A DNA stretch of 64,000 nucleotides from Flavobacteriales bacterium UBA4422 (GCA_002389645.1 DGQE01000031.1:283152-347151); one strand, 5' to 3'. Positions 7,998 to 17,862 are shown, counted from the stretch's first letter. The notes: a model not told the origin generated them from the sequence alone. Program-made: numbers and translations.

Positions 7998-9074
7998 ATG
8001 ATGAAACTGTTTATTCCTTTTGTATTTCTATCCCTTCTTTCAGGATGTGTTTCTCCGCCTGGTTTAGAAAACGACATTTACTTTGATCAAGCTGAAATAT
8101 CCAGAGATGAAGCTCCGCATGTTGCCAATTCATTAGAATGGTGGTACGCAACTGGCTGGCTTAATGATGTTGAATCGGGTGATACCTTTGGAATTGAGTT
8201 TGTGATGTTTCACTTTTCTATGAATGGTAGAAAGGATAGAATATTAAGTAACGTTGCTATCACAGATGTTTCGTCAGATAGATTTTATTTCGATCATACG
8301 CTCGTAAGTTTAAAAGATCAATTGACGGCAGATCTCCCGATCAACCTATCTACTTCTAAAGGAAAAAGTAAAGCTTCAATGGCTGGACAGTTTGGTGAGT
8401 ATGAGTTTTTGGCTCAAGGTCATCATGAAGGCGAAGTTTTCAGCTACTCTTTGAATACATTTCCTAGATCTCCAGCTGTTCTTCACGGCAATAAAACAGG
8501 ATATGAGGATTATGGGGGGTACGCGAAAGCAGGCTATTACAGCTATACTGATTTGGCTACCGAAGGTGAATTAATAGTTGACGGAAAGCTGAGAAAAGTA
8601 AAAGGAAGTATTTGGTATGACCGACAATGGAACTGTGGAGGAGTCTTGCAAAATAGAACAACGGGTTGGGATTGGATGAGTATAGCTCTGAATGAAAGCA
8701 ATGAAAAATTGATGCTATATCGATTGCGATTAAAAGAAGGAGTGAATATTTACGGTGGTACACTCGTGCAGGAAGATGGCATTTATCATTCGCTAGAAAG
8801 TGAGGAAATATTGATAGAAGATCAGAGTTACTGGAAAAGTCAAGATTCAGGAGATAGGTATCCAAACTCGCTAAGAGTGTCTATACCCAACTATCGCCTT
8901 GACTTGAATCTCTCAATGTTGAAAGAAGAACAAGAGTTGGCAATCAAGATTCTTCCTTTAGTGAAGCTCTATTACTGGGAAGGAATGTGCAATGTAAGTG
9001 GGACGCGTGATGGTAAACCAATAAGTGGTACTTCTTATTTGGAAATTACCAATCCAGAAAACAGGGAGAAATAG
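7998..9074 (+). CDS. CrtC/AttH-like lipocalin-fold lipoprotein
   Basis: Predicted lipoprotein of about 358 aa with the signal MMKLFIPFVFLSLLSGC and Cys16 counted from the second Met. The body matches the carotenoid 1,2-hydratase/AttH superfamily: WWYATGWL near the N-terminus, GSIWYDRQWN, GWDWMSIALN and a late YWEG motif. Two ATGs (7998 and 8001) are equally good starts; an in-frame start at 7911 would overlap the previous gene and spoil the signal peptide. True CrtC hydrates carotenoids, which would be interesting beside a retinal pathway, but most Bacteroidota members are simply AttH-like and uncharacterised. Confidence 0.82.
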   Translation: MMKLFIPFVFLSLLSGCVSPPGLENDIYFDQAEISRDEAPHVANSLEWWYATGWLNDVESGDTFGIEFVMFHFSMNGRKDRILSNVAITDVSSDRFYFDHTLVSLKDQLTADLPINLSTSKGKSKASMAGQFGEYEFLAQGHHEGEVFSYSLNTFPRSPAVLHGNKTGYEDYGGYAKAGYYSYTDLATEGELIVDGKLRKVKGSIWYDRQWNCGGVLQNRTTGWDWMSIALNESNEKLMLYRLRLKEGVNIYGGTLVQEDGIYHSLESEEILIEDQSYWKSQDSGDRYPNSLRVSIPNYRLDLNLSMLKEEQELAIKILPLVKLYYWEGMCNVSGTRDGKPISGTSYLEITNPENREK

Positions 9075-9075
9075 A

Positions 9076-10521
9076 CTAAGGAATGAACTCGTAAGCGCCT
9101 ATATCTGGGCTTCCATCACTTCTGGTATTTCCTTCTAAATCAGTCACTATTGTCGATGCTTTTCCCTTATCCCTGGCTGCAGAAAAGTCGTAGATTTCAT
9201 ATCCTTTGGATAAGTCTCCAAAAACTGGATTTTGCCCTGCTCCTGCGGATGCAGCAGGAAAAGGGTTCAAAACGATGGCTTCGTAATGCACTGGGTCGTT
9301 AAGTTCATTGGTGTCGCGTTTCAATACACAATGATCGAAAATGTAATTGAAAGGCTCACTTTCATCTCCATCTATTTCTACTTCTTCATCAAGAGCACCG
9401 TAAATGATAGAGTTGTCAAATCTTGCATTGAAATCTCGAACATAGTCAATACCATCTACCCTGAATTGATTATTGATCAATAGTGCCGTTTTGCTTCTCG
9501 GGTTTTCAGACCAGAAATTTGCGAAAGTACAATGCTCAAAAAGGTAGTCACCTCCGTAACGCAGGGCTACAGCATGATCACCACAATTAGCAATAACAGT
9601 GTTTTTGGCTTCAACCCGCGCATCTTGAGCTAGTAAACCGAAAAAACTCATGTTTAAGATTTGCGTATTTTCAAGTATCAATGATGGGTTTTCATTTGTA
9701 TTAGAGTCAACAATAATTCCTACAGTTCCATTTTTAATAATCGCATTTCTTACTTCATTGTCGATACTCGTCTGAGTCAAATAAATACCTCCAATTAACT
9801 CACCCCATTGGCCTGGTGCGTCATCAAAAAAGTCTTCTAATCTGTCTCCTTGAATAATTATCGGGTCACCTTCGCAACCGAGTATTTTTAAGCTCGCTTC
9901 ATGACCAACAATCAATCCACTGTTCGAATGAAAGTGAACGCGCGCACCACATGGTATGGTTAAAACAGACCCAGTATCAACCACTGAGTAACCATAAAAC
10001 ACAATAGGTTTATCAACTGGCAACACCCACTGATCTCCTGATCCGTTGCCGTCAGCGTCTCCAAAACTGATGGAAGGGTAGAAGTACGCATCTTGCCCCC
10101 AAGCCACTAGGTCAACATTTTGGGAGTTTTCTTTTGTCTGAACAATAAGTTTTTCTTCTATGACCATAGGAGTTGTTCCACCGTTCGGATCTACGGTCAC
10201 TTCTATGAAAACAAAAATGCTGTCGAATGGTGCGATGGTGACATCATTGACATGTTTTCCTGGTGTTCCATCAACATTTAGCTTGAAATTTGATGCGCTT
10301 CCAAGTTCTAAGTAAACGCTAGTTAGCTCTACGGTTTCACTATAAGGATTAAATATCTTAATGCGCTCAGTCAAAGAACCCACCGTTGTGAAAACGGTGT
10401 CAAAGAAAACCGTGTCAGTAGAAAATTCTAATTGAGCCTTACCTGAGAATACCCGATCTCTTCTGCAAGCAGTAAATAGCAGGATGACAACGCCTATAAA
10501 CACTAGAATTTTTCTCATCAC
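9076..10521 (-). CDS. Lipoprotein with right-handed beta-helix repeats
   Basis: A 481-aa surface or periplasmic lipoprotein with signal MMRKILVFIGVVILLFTAC and lipobox Cys19. The N-terminal 130 residues look like an Ig/ASH-type domain, followed by a parallel beta-helix region (about 170-400) with runs such as IIKNGTVGIIVDSNT and FEHCTFANF. The C-terminal segment SDGSPDIGAYEF is the typical end of this Bacteroidota family. It could bind or act on polysaccharide, but no catalytic motif can be named. It is a single gene, convergent with the CrtC-like gene (stop codons 1 base apart). Confidence 0.82.
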   Translation of the reverse strand: MMRKILVFIGVVILLFTACRRDRVFSGKAQLEFSTDTVFFDTVFTTVGSLTERIKIFNPYSETVELTSVYLELGSASNFKLNVDGTPGKHVNDVTIAPFDSIFVFIEVTVDPNGGTTPMVIEEKLIVQTKENSQNVDLVAWGQDAYFYPSISFGDADGNGSGDQWVLPVDKPIVFYGYSVVDTGSVLTIPCGARVHFHSNSGLIVGHEASLKILGCEGDPIIIQGDRLEDFFDDAPGQWGELIGGIYLTQTSIDNEVRNAIIKNGTVGIIVDSNTNENPSLILENTQILNMSFFGLLAQDARVEAKNTVIANCGDHAVALRYGGDYLFEHCTFANFWSENPRSKTALLINNQFRVDGIDYVRDFNARFDNSIIYGALDEEVEIDGDESEPFNYIFDHCVLKRDTNELNDPVHYEAIVLNPFPAASAGAGQNPVFGDLSKGYEIYDFSAARDKGKASTIVTDLEGNTRSDGSPDIGAYEFIP

Positions 10522-10585
10522 TGCAAATTAACCTGCAATTATTTAATTTATTGCAGATAATAAGTGTTTTCTTTTAAAAGCTTTC

Positions 10586-10593
10586 TATATTTG
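10586..10593 (+). promoter_or_regulatory. Predicted -7 promoter element for rpmE2
   Basis: TATATTTG matches the Bacteroidota TAnnTTTG consensus 20 bases before the rpmE2 ATG. No clear -33 TTG at ideal spacing is seen. Confidence 0.5.
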
Positions 10594-10613
10594 CCGCCCC
10601 AAAACAAGTAGGT

Positions 10614-10889
10614 ATGAAACAAGGAATTCATCCAGAAGAATATAGAATGGTCGTGTTTAAGGACATGAGTAATGGTTACGCGTTTATGTGTCGTTCATGC
10701 GCTAGCACGAAAGAAACAGTGAAGTGGGAGGATGGAAATGAGTATCCTCTTGTGAAGTTGGAAATTTCTCACATGTCACACCCTTTTTACACGGGTAAAT
10801 TACAATTGGTTGACACTGCAGGTCGCGTGGATAAATTCCGCAACAGATACAAGCGTCATATCAAAGAAGAAGATAAAGCAGCTGAATAG
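10614..10889 (+). CDS. rpmE2: 50S ribosomal protein L31 type B
   Basis: A 91-aa ribosomal protein of the large subunit. HPEEYRMVVFKDMSNGYAF, ISHMSHPFYTGK and VDTAGRVDKFRNRY are diagnostic of the type B form. Cys26 and Cys29 form a CxxC, but not at the positions of the zinc ligands of type A L31, so zinc binding is doubtful. It is a monocistronic gene with its own -7 element and a terminator at 10916-10943. Confidence 0.97.
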   Translation: MKQGIHPEEYRMVVFKDMSNGYAFMCRSCASTKETVKWEDGNEYPLVKLEISHMSHPFYTGKLQLVDTAGRVDKFRNRYKRHIKEEDKAAE

Positions 10890-10915
10890 ACTGCTTTCTT
10901 GCTTAAAATTTTTGA

Positions 10916-10943
10916 AGCCCTCTCAATACAGAGGGCTTTTTTT
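10916..10943 (+). terminator. Intrinsic terminator of rpmE2
   Basis: An 8-bp perfect stem AGCCCTCT/AGAGGGCT with a 6-base loop and a run of seven T. Confidence 0.9.
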
Positions 10944-10966
10944 GTATCCTAGATTTTCATCTGTCT

Positions 10967-10974
10967 TACATTTG
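10967..10974 (+). promoter_or_regulatory. Predicted -7 promoter element for the GlmU-like gene
   Basis: TACATTTG matches TAnnTTTG; a TTTG at 10941-10944 lies 22 bases upstream as a possible -33 element, inside the preceding terminator's T-tract. Confidence 0.5.
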
Positions 10975-10991
10975 AGGTTCAATACTTGAAT

Positions 10992-12146
10992 ATGCTGAAC
11001 ATTATTCTAACTGATCATGTCGAACGTGATCACCTTTTGCCACTCACCTTTACTCGTCCAGTAGGGAAAATAAGAATCGGACTTTGGACAATCGAAGAAA
11101 AGTGGAGTAACTATACAGGGGCTTCTGTTTCATTTTTGACTCAGGATTACCTTAAAAAGGTTTTTCCCTCGAGTTATACTTCAAATAATATTTATGTGAA
11201 TGGAGCTGTATTGCCATCTGAAAAGCTCATTCAAAGCATTCAAGGGTTGTCTGAAAGCGAAAGCTTAATGTCAAATGGTCATTGGGTTGCAACAAGAAGC
11301 AGCGAAAAGTTAGATCATTTCGAAGTGCATGGTGAGGAAGTAGAAGCCCAGGTTGTTGATCGCTCTTGGAAAATATTTCAATGGAACGGACAAGCGATTC
11401 AGGATGACTTGGATGTTCTGAGGTCGCAAAGAAAGAGTCAAGAGGTTCCTAGTTGGGTCACTTTGATTGGAGATGATATCTTTATTGAGGAAGGAGCTGA
11501 GTTGATGCCAAGTATTATTAATACGCTTGATGGTCCTGTATATGTTGGGAAAGGTGCGCATGTAATGGAAGGAACTATGATTCGAGGTTCACTTGCTCTC
11601 ATGGATCATTCGCATTTGAAAATGGGGTCAAAGATTTATGGCCCAACTACTATAGGGCCTCATTCAAAGGTGGGTGGCGAGGTTAATAATTCGGTGATAT
11701 TTGGATATTCTAACAAGGCTCATGATGGCTTTATAGGTAATACCGTGGTGGGCGAATGGTGCAATCTTGGGGCAGACACCAACACCTCTAATTTAAAGAA
11801 CAACTATGCTGACGTTAAGATTTTCAATTATGCATTGGGTAGAAGTGAAAGCACTAAATCTCAGTTTTGTGGATTGACCATGGGTGATCACGCCAAAGCT
11901 GGTATTAATACAATGTTCAATACAGGAACCGTATGCGGAATTTTTGCGAATGTATTTGGAGGTGACTTTCCTCATCGTAACATACCTGACTTTGGTTGGG
12001 GCGGGTCAGCAGGGTTTAAGAACTATAGGCTTTCTGATGCCCTCGAAGTGGCCAAAATAGTTATGGAAAGAAGGAATGTTGAGCTCACTGATGAATTGAT
12101 CGAGGTCTATTCGTACTTACATGAAAATTTTTCGATTTCTAAATAG
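10992..12146 (+). CDS. GlmU-like sugar nucleotidyltransferase/acyltransferase, Bacteroidota type
   Basis: A 384-aa protein of the alternative GlmU-like family of Bacteroidota, thought to act in UDP-GlcNAc synthesis. The N-terminal part is a degenerate nucleotidyltransferase domain (LTDHVERDHLLPLTFTRPVGKIRIG); residues from about 165 form a left-handed beta-helix with hexapeptide character (IYGPTTIGPHSKVGGEVNNSV, VVGEWCNLGADTNTSNLKNN, GINTMFNTGTVCG). The ATG at 10992 is preferred over an in-frame TTG at 10986. In many Flavobacteriales it sits close to lon, as here. Its enzymatic activity is inferred from the family only. Confidence 0.88.
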   Translation: MLNIILTDHVERDHLLPLTFTRPVGKIRIGLWTIEEKWSNYTGASVSFLTQDYLKKVFPSSYTSNNIYVNGAVLPSEKLIQSIQGLSESESLMSNGHWVATRSSEKLDHFEVHGEEVEAQVVDRSWKIFQWNGQAIQDDLDVLRSQRKSQEVPSWVTLIGDDIFIEEGAELMPSIINTLDGPVYVGKGAHVMEGTMIRGSLALMDHSHLKMGSKIYGPTTIGPHSKVGGEVNNSVIFGYSNKAHDGFIGNTVVGEWCNLGADTNTSNLKNNYADVKIFNYALGRSESTKSQFCGLTMGDHAKAGINTMFNTGTVCGIFANVFGGDFPHRNIPDFGWGGSAGFKNYRLSDALEVAKIVMERRNVELTDELIEVYSYLHENFSISK

Positions 12147-12257
12147 AAATCGGACAAAACAGCAGAACAATACCCGTGGCACGCACATTGTCATTATGAT
12201 GGCTGTGAAAGAGAACAATCTTTCTTTTTTTAATGATTGATTAACGAGCTGAATGCT

Positions 12258-14711
12258 ATGACTGACGATAGATTGAAATTTTCGCTTCTTGAATTATCTG
12301 GCTTATCTGATGAAGGAACTGAGTTTATTCCTTTGATGAGTAAAGAGGATGAGGAGCGCATGTACAAGGAGGATACTCCTGATGAACTGCCATTATTACC
12401 TGTAAGAAATACAGTGTTGTTTCCAGGTGTTGTTATTCCTATCACTGTAGGAAGGGATAAGTCAATTAAACTTATAAAAGATGCATACACAGGCGACAAG
12501 TTGATTGGGGTAATTGCTCAAAAAGACCAGTCGCAAGATGAACCTCAACTCGAAAATCTTTTTGAAATAGGCACGATCGCTAAAATTTTAAAGATGCTTA
12601 AAATGCCTGATGGAAGTTCAACCATCATTATTCAGGGCATGCGCAGAATAAAAATAAAGCAAATCACTCAAGAAGATCCATATTATAAGGCGAAAGTTGA
12701 GGTCTTTACCAAAGAGGAAAAAAAACCATCGGATAAAAAGTTCACTGGTTTGGTTGGGTCTATCAAGGATTTGGCACTTCAAATCATCAATGATTCACCT
12801 CATATTCCTACTGAGGCATCCATCGCTATTAAGAATATCGATAGTCCAGTGTTCTTGATCAACTTCATTTCTGCCAATATGCAGATTCCCGTAAAGGAAA
12901 AGCAGGCATTATTGGAGATATCAGGTATTGTAGATAGAGCCACTGTTCTTTTGACACATTTGACAAAAGAGCTCCAGATGCTGGAAATCAAAAATGATAT
13001 TCAAAGTAAGGTTCGTACGGATATAGATCGCCAGCAAAGAGAATATTTCTTGAGTCAACAGATGAAAACCATCCAGGAGGAACTTGGAGGGAATCCAGCC
13101 GAGCAGGAAGTGCAAGATTTAAGGGGAAGGTCTCTTAAAAAGAAATGGAACGATGGCGTAGCAAAGACGTTTGAGAAGGAGCTGAGTAAGCTTGAGAGAA
13201 TGAATCCTGCAGGCATGGAGTATTCTGTGCAAATGAATTACCTCGACACTTTTGTTGAGCTTCCTTGGAATGAATACAGCAAGGATAAATTTGACTTGAA
13301 AAGAGCTCAAAAAATCCTAGACCGAGATCATTTTGGATTGACAAAAATCAAAGAGAGAATAATTGAGCATTTAGCTGTTTTGAAGTTGAAGGGAGATATG
13401 AAGTCTCCGATTTTATGCTTTAATGGACCTCCAGGAGTAGGCAAAACATCTCTAGGGAAGAGTATTGCTGAAGCGCTTGGTCGCGAATACATCAGAATGT
13501 CGCTTGGCGGATTGCGTGATGAAGCTGAAATTAGAGGTCATAGAAAGACATACATAGGCGCATTGCCAGGAAGAATAATTCAGAACATTAAAAAAGCGGG
13601 TACATCGAACCCAGTTTTCATTCTTGACGAGCTTGATAAGGTAGGTCGTGATGGTCACGGAGATCCATCTTCTGCATTGCTCGAAGTGTTAGACCCCGAG
13701 CAGAATGGAGCATTTTATGACAATTTCTTGGAAGAAGAATATGACCTATCAAAGGTGATGTTTATTGCAACAACAAATAACATTGGAGCTGTTCATCCAG
13801 CCCTCAGAGATCGATTAGAGATTATTGATTTAAGTGGTTATACGGTTGAGGAGAAGACTTCTATTGCGACTAAACATTTGCTTCCAAAGCAGCTAAAAGA
13901 GCACGGTATGAAGAAAGCTGATGTCAAGCTTTCAAAAGCAGTAATCCAGCATTTAGTGGAGGGTTATACACGCGAATCTGGGGTTCGTCAGCTTGAAAAG
14001 AAAGTAGCAAGCTTGGTGCGAAAGAAAGCTAAGCAGATTGCCATGGAAGAAGAAGGAGCTAGTGATACTATTGCTTTTTCTGATATAGAAACACTGTTGG
14101 GGCCAGGGCATATTCGGGATAGAAATAATAACCATGATGTGCCAGGTGTGGCAAATGGGTTGGCATGGACATCAGTAGGAGGTGAGGTTTTATTTATTGA
14201 AACAAGCATCACTAAGGGGAAAGGTAAACTCACACTTACCGGCAATTTAGGTGATGTGATGAAGGAGTCTGCAGTTATCGCCTTAGAATACTTGAAAGCC
14301 CATGCTGGCATAATTGGATTAGATCAAGATGTGTTTAATAATTACAACGTACATATACACGTTCCTGAGGGTGCAACGCCTAAAGATGGACCGTCTGCTG
14401 GTATTACTATTTTGAGTGCATTAGCTTCTGTCTTTACGCAGCGCAAGTTTAAAAACGGTTTGGCCATGACAGGCGAAATCACATTGAGAGGGAGGGTTCT
14501 TCCGGTTGGTGGTATCAAAGAGAAGATTCTTGCTGCTAAGCGACTTGGGTTGAATGAATTGGTCTTGTCTGTTCAGAATGAGAAGGACTTGAAGGAAATA
14601 GAGGAGCATTACCTCAAAGGTTTAACCTTTCATTTCGTGGACAAGATGATTGATGTAATCGATATAGCTTTAGAGGATAAAAAGGTGAAAGGCGCACTTC
14701 AAGTAGCTTAA
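12258..14711 (+). CDS. lon: ATP-dependent Lon protease
   Basis: Cytoplasmic AAA+ serine protease degrading misfolded and regulatory proteins; about 817 aa from the ATG at 12258 (a TTG at 12237 is also in frame). Order: N-terminal LON substrate domain (LPLLPVRNTVLFPG), coiled-coil linker (REYFLSQQMKTIQEELGG), AAA+ module with Walker A GPPGVGKT near residues 390-397 and Walker B VFILDELDK, then the protease domain with catalytic Ser713 (DGPSAG) and Lys756 (second Lys of GGIKEK). All key residues are present. No heat-shock operator was recognised upstream. Confidence 0.98.
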   Translation: MTDDRLKFSLLELSGLSDEGTEFIPLMSKEDEERMYKEDTPDELPLLPVRNTVLFPGVVIPITVGRDKSIKLIKDAYTGDKLIGVIAQKDQSQDEPQLENLFEIGTIAKILKMLKMPDGSSTIIIQGMRRIKIKQITQEDPYYKAKVEVFTKEEKKPSDKKFTGLVGSIKDLALQIINDSPHIPTEASIAIKNIDSPVFLINFISANMQIPVKEKQALLEISGIVDRATVLLTHLTKELQMLEIKNDIQSKVRTDIDRQQREYFLSQQMKTIQEELGGNPAEQEVQDLRGRSLKKKWNDGVAKTFEKELSKLERMNPAGMEYSVQMNYLDTFVELPWNEYSKDKFDLKRAQKILDRDHFGLTKIKERIIEHLAVLKLKGDMKSPILCFNGPPGVGKTSLGKSIAEALGREYIRMSLGGLRDEAEIRGHRKTYIGALPGRIIQNIKKAGTSNPVFILDELDKVGRDGHGDPSSALLEVLDPEQNGAFYDNFLEEEYDLSKVMFIATTNNIGAVHPALRDRLEIIDLSGYTVEEKTSIATKHLLPKQLKEHGMKKADVKLSKAVIQHLVEGYTRESGVRQLEKKVASLVRKKAKQIAMEEEGASDTIAFSDIETLLGPGHIRDRNNNHDVPGVANGLAWTSVGGEVLFIETSITKGKGKLTLTGNLGDVMKESAVIALEYLKAHAGIIGLDQDVFNNYNVHIHVPEGATPKDGPSAGITILSALASVFTQRKFKNGLAMTGEITLRGRVLPVGGIKEKILAAKRLGLNELVLSVQNEKDLKEIEEHYLKGLTFHFVDKMIDVIDIALEDKKVKGALQVA

Positions 14712-14791
14712 ACGGTCTGAGTTAATTCTTGGGGGATGTAATAAATATTAAGATTGAGCGTAAAGCTTAGGCACCTATTTTTGACACCTAG

Positions 14792-15838
14792 ATGAAGCAC
14801 CTATTATTGAGTCTTTTCGTTTGTGGAATATTTTCTGCATCAGCTCAAACTGGAAATTCGGCATTTGCATTTACTCAAGTTCCAATTTCAGTTGTTTCGG
14901 CTGCTCTAGGCGGTTCTCAGGTTGCTACTTGGCGAGGTGATGTAAATCAGATTTCAGATAACCCTGCATTTATTGATAGCTCACTGCATCAGGCTGTAAG
15001 TCTTAATTATCTCAATTATTTGACTACAATAAATCAAGCATCAGTTGCATATAGTAGAATGTTTGACAGTTTAGGCTTTGGTTCTGCCTACTTAAGGTAT
15101 TTCGACTATGGTACCTTTCAAGAATATGATGAGTTTGGAAACGCACTTGGAGAGTTTAAAGTGGTTGACTATGAAGTTGGGATATCATTTGGGCGGAAAC
15201 TGAATGATAACATAACCTACGGTGCAACATTTAAGAATGTGTTTTCAAGCATGTATCAGAACTTTGCTTACGGTGCTGCTTTCGATCTAGGAGGATTCTA
15301 CCAAAGTAATGATGGGAATTTTTCAGGTGGCTTAACCATTGATAATATTGGAATTGAAATTGTTGACTACACTGGTGGTGAACGCGACTTTTTCCCCGTG
15401 AGCGTCAATGCTGCTATATCAAAAAAGTTTGATAAGGCGCCTATCATGTTTGGTTTGCAATACAGCAATCTTCAAAAATGGGATCTTGCTGGAGCTGATG
15501 GGGACATATTGTCTGACCCTACGATAGATCCACTAACCGGTGAGGAATCAAGACCGACATTAACGTTAGATAATCTTGCAAGACATTTGAGTGCTTCTGT
15601 GGCGCTCGTTCCTTCTGAAAACTTTAACCTAATGTTGGGCTATAACTTCAGAAGAAGGCTGGAGTTAGCCACTTCTGAGAGAGCAGGGTTGGTTGGTTTT
15701 TCGTTTGGAGCTAACATAAAAATCAAGCGTTTTGGTATTCAATACGCCATTACAAATTACCATTTGAGTGGAACTTCAAATCATTTTGGAATTACTACTA
15801 ACCTTAATGAATGGTACTCTAAAAAGTCGTTGAATTGA
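14792..15838 (+). CDS. porQ: Type IX secretion system protein PorQ
   Basis: Outer-membrane beta-barrel protein of 348 aa with signal peptide ending at SASA-Q (residue 18/19). The mature start (TGNSAFAFTQVPISVVSAALGG) and the DNPAFID and FGITTNLNEWY segments match PorQ. PorQ is a T9SS component implicated in outer-membrane export and modification steps. Its TGA overlaps the TTG start of cmk (TTGA at 15835-15838). The porQ-cmk arrangement, with ispH next to it, is recurrent in Bacteroidota. Confidence 0.9.
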   Translation: MKHLLLSLFVCGIFSASAQTGNSAFAFTQVPISVVSAALGGSQVATWRGDVNQISDNPAFIDSSLHQAVSLNYLNYLTTINQASVAYSRMFDSLGFGSAYLRYFDYGTFQEYDEFGNALGEFKVVDYEVGISFGRKLNDNITYGATFKNVFSSMYQNFAYGAAFDLGGFYQSNDGNFSGGLTIDNIGIEIVDYTGGERDFFPVSVNAAISKKFDKAPIMFGLQYSNLQKWDLAGADGDILSDPTIDPLTGEESRPTLTLDNLARHLSASVALVPSENFNLMLGYNFRRRLELATSERAGLVGFSFGANIKIKRFGIQYAITNYHLSGTSNHFGITTNLNEWYSKKSLN

Positions 15839-16533
15839 AGCGGATAAACATAGCAATTGATGGCTACTCTGGCTGTGGAAAGAGCACCCTAGCAAAAGAT
15901 TTAGCTGGTGCATTGAATTACACCTTTATAGATAGTGGTGCCATGTTTCGAGGACTTACGCACTATTGCATAAGACATGGTATCGATATGTATGATGCTG
16001 GCGCAATAGCTGAGCTGATTCAAAACCGTCCATCCATTGTATTTGATTCAAAATCAAACCATTTATTGCTGAATGGAATAGATGTTGAAACTCAAATTCG
16101 AAATGATCAAAAAGTTGTTTCCTCTGTAAGCTTTGTTGCCGCTGTGCCCCATGTAAGGACATACTTAAAAGAATTACAACAAGAATATATTGCAAACAAA
16201 GGTGTTGTAATGGATGGTCGAGATATTGGGACTGTTATTATGCCTGATGCTGAGTTGAAAGTTTTTGTGACGGCAACTATAGAAGAAAGAGTTTTTAGAA
16301 GACTTCAACAACTCAAAGGTCAAGGCGAAAGTGTGACTGAAGAAGAAGTGAAGACTAATTTGGTTGAAAGGGATAGAGCAGATGCAAATCGTTCTGCAGC
16401 GCCATTGAAAAAGGCTTTAAATTCAGTATGCTTTGACACGACTAATTTCACAAGAGAAAGTCAATTGGAGGCAATATTATCAATTGCGCGACCAAAAATT
16501 GACCCTGAAAAATATTTACCTTTTATCCAATAA
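15835..16533 (+). CDS. cmk: Cytidylate kinase
   Basis: Phosphorylates CMP and dCMP in pyrimidine salvage and precursor supply; 232 aa. P-loop GYSGCGKSTLAK at residues 10-21, DSGAMFRG substrate loop, MDGRDIGTVIMP and the LID region VERDRADANRSAAPL are all intact. The start is a TTG overlapping the porQ stop codon, so translation is probably coupled. The last 11 bases overlap the convergent 3' end of ispH. Confidence 0.96.
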   Translation: MKRINIAIDGYSGCGKSTLAKDLAGALNYTFIDSGAMFRGLTHYCIRHGIDMYDAGAIAELIQNRPSIVFDSKSNHLLLNGIDVETQIRNDQKVVSSVSFVAAVPHVRTYLKELQQEYIANKGVVMDGRDIGTVIMPDAELKVFVTATIEERVFRRLQQLKGQGESVTEEEVKTNLVERDRADANRSAAPLKKALNSVCFDTTNFTRESQLEAILSIARPKIDPEKYLPFIQ

Positions 16534-17752
16534 CGCCAGCATTCTGCAATGCAGTAGCCTTGTCAGCAGTTGAGGGATAAAAAGATAATAAGCGATCTAT
16601 TACCGATTCAATTACACTATCTGGACAAGACGCTCCGCTGGTCACAACAATGCTTACTTTTTCTTTATTTGGCAAGTAATCGTTAGATGTTAAATGAGAC
16701 TTCGTGGCGTAATCGAAATGGCGAATTTGACTTTTTTCAATAAGCTCTTCAGGTCCGTTTACAAAGAAGGTCTTGAATTTAGTCGCACATAAGTCTGCTA
16801 AATGACTTGTATTAGAACTGTTGTACCCTCCGACAACAATCGCAAGGTCTGCTTCTTGATTTAAAAGTTCGAAGGTAGACTGCTGGTTGTCGTTAGTAGC
16901 ATAACACAGCGTATCTCGAGTATCGGCATAATGATTCTTTATTTCGTCTTCTCCAAACTTTTCAATCATAACTGTTTTGAAATACTCTGCAATTTCATGC
17001 GTTTCGCCCGCTAGCATTGTAGTTTGATTGATTACACCAACTTTTATCAAATCATTATCTACATTGAAACCAGGAGTATACCTTCCTTCAAAAGCTGAGT
17101 AGAACTCTTCTTTATTTCTCTTTCCTAAGATGATATCTCCTATAACACGCGCCTCTTCAATGTCTTTAATCACAATAGACTTTGATTCGGCAGAACTATG
17201 TGAAAACGTAGCTTGAGTCTCTTCATGCTTGAATTTGCCATGAATAATGATTGAATGGTCGCTCGTTCCAAGCTTATTTGCCATTTTCCAAACTTTCTCT
17301 ACGAAAGGGCAGGTGGTATTGTATTGTCGAGTTTCAATTCCTTTTGATTCAAGCAGTTGCTCAATTTCTAAAGTGGTTCCGAAAGCAGGAATGATTACTA
17401 TATCTTCAGATGACACATCGCTCCATGGAGTGAGTTGATTACCTTCTGTATCTAAAATGAAAGACAGGCCTCGATCTCTAAGGTCTTCATTAACCACTGG
17501 GTTGTGAATCATCTGAGATAGCATGTAAATCTTCTTTCCTTGATTCTCTTCAATAGCTTTATATGCAATTTCAATAGCATTTTCTACACCATAGCAAAAT
17601 CCAAAGTGCCGAGCCAAGATGATTCGAATCGAACCAAAGTCAACAATGGTAGGAGCAAAGTCTCTCTTTCGAGGGTCAATAGACTTTCTGTAATTTTTAA
17701 TTGGCGCGATAAATTCGCTTTTATAAAATGAAGGGATCTCAAATTGCTTCAT
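16523..17752 (-). CDS. ispH: 4-hydroxy-3-methylbut-2-enyl diphosphate reductase
   Basis: Last enzyme of the MEP isoprenoid pathway, an iron-sulfur protein producing IPP and DMAPP. The three cluster cysteines are Cys53 (GFCYGVENA), Cys148 (NTTCPFVEKVW) and Cys376 (SGASCPDSV). At 409 aa it is longer than the E. coli enzyme because of an approximately 40-residue N-terminal extension and an insertion around 215-245, typical of the long Bacteroidota form. Its products feed carotenoid/retinal and menaquinone side chains, linking it functionally to blh and menB in the window. Confidence 0.96.
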   Translation of the reverse strand: MKQFEIPSFYKSEFIAPIKNYRKSIDPRKRDFAPTIVDFGSIRIILARHFGFCYGVENAIEIAYKAIEENQGKKIYMLSQMIHNPVVNEDLRDRGLSFILDTEGNQLTPWSDVSSEDIVIIPAFGTTLEIEQLLESKGIETRQYNTTCPFVEKVWKMANKLGTSDHSIIIHGKFKHEETQATFSHSSAESKSIVIKDIEEARVIGDIILGKRNKEEFYSAFEGRYTPGFNVDNDLIKVGVINQTTMLAGETHEIAEYFKTVMIEKFGEDEIKNHYADTRDTLCYATNDNQQSTFELLNQEADLAIVVGGYNSSNTSHLADLCATKFKTFFVNGPEELIEKSQIRHFDYATKSHLTSNDYLPNKEKVSIVVTSGASCPDSVIESVIDRLLSFYPSTADKATALQNAGVIG

Positions 17753-17862
17753 GGTTCAAAGGACTGAATTAACTCTTTAAGAACAAAGATTAATGAATGA
17801 AGTTTTGAAAGTTTGATTCAATCAAAAAAAATGATTCCTTTGATAGAATTAAAACAGTCGCC

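Noticed and set aside
7998..9074. Carotenoid hydratase role tied to the retinal pathway
   Set aside because: The lipoprotein signal and AttH-like features fit the broad family better, and no carotenoid genes are adjacent.
10614..10889. CxxC in ribosomal protein L31 as a zinc site
   Set aside because: The pair sits at residues 26-29, not at the positions of the four zinc ligands of type A L31, and the other two ligands are absent.
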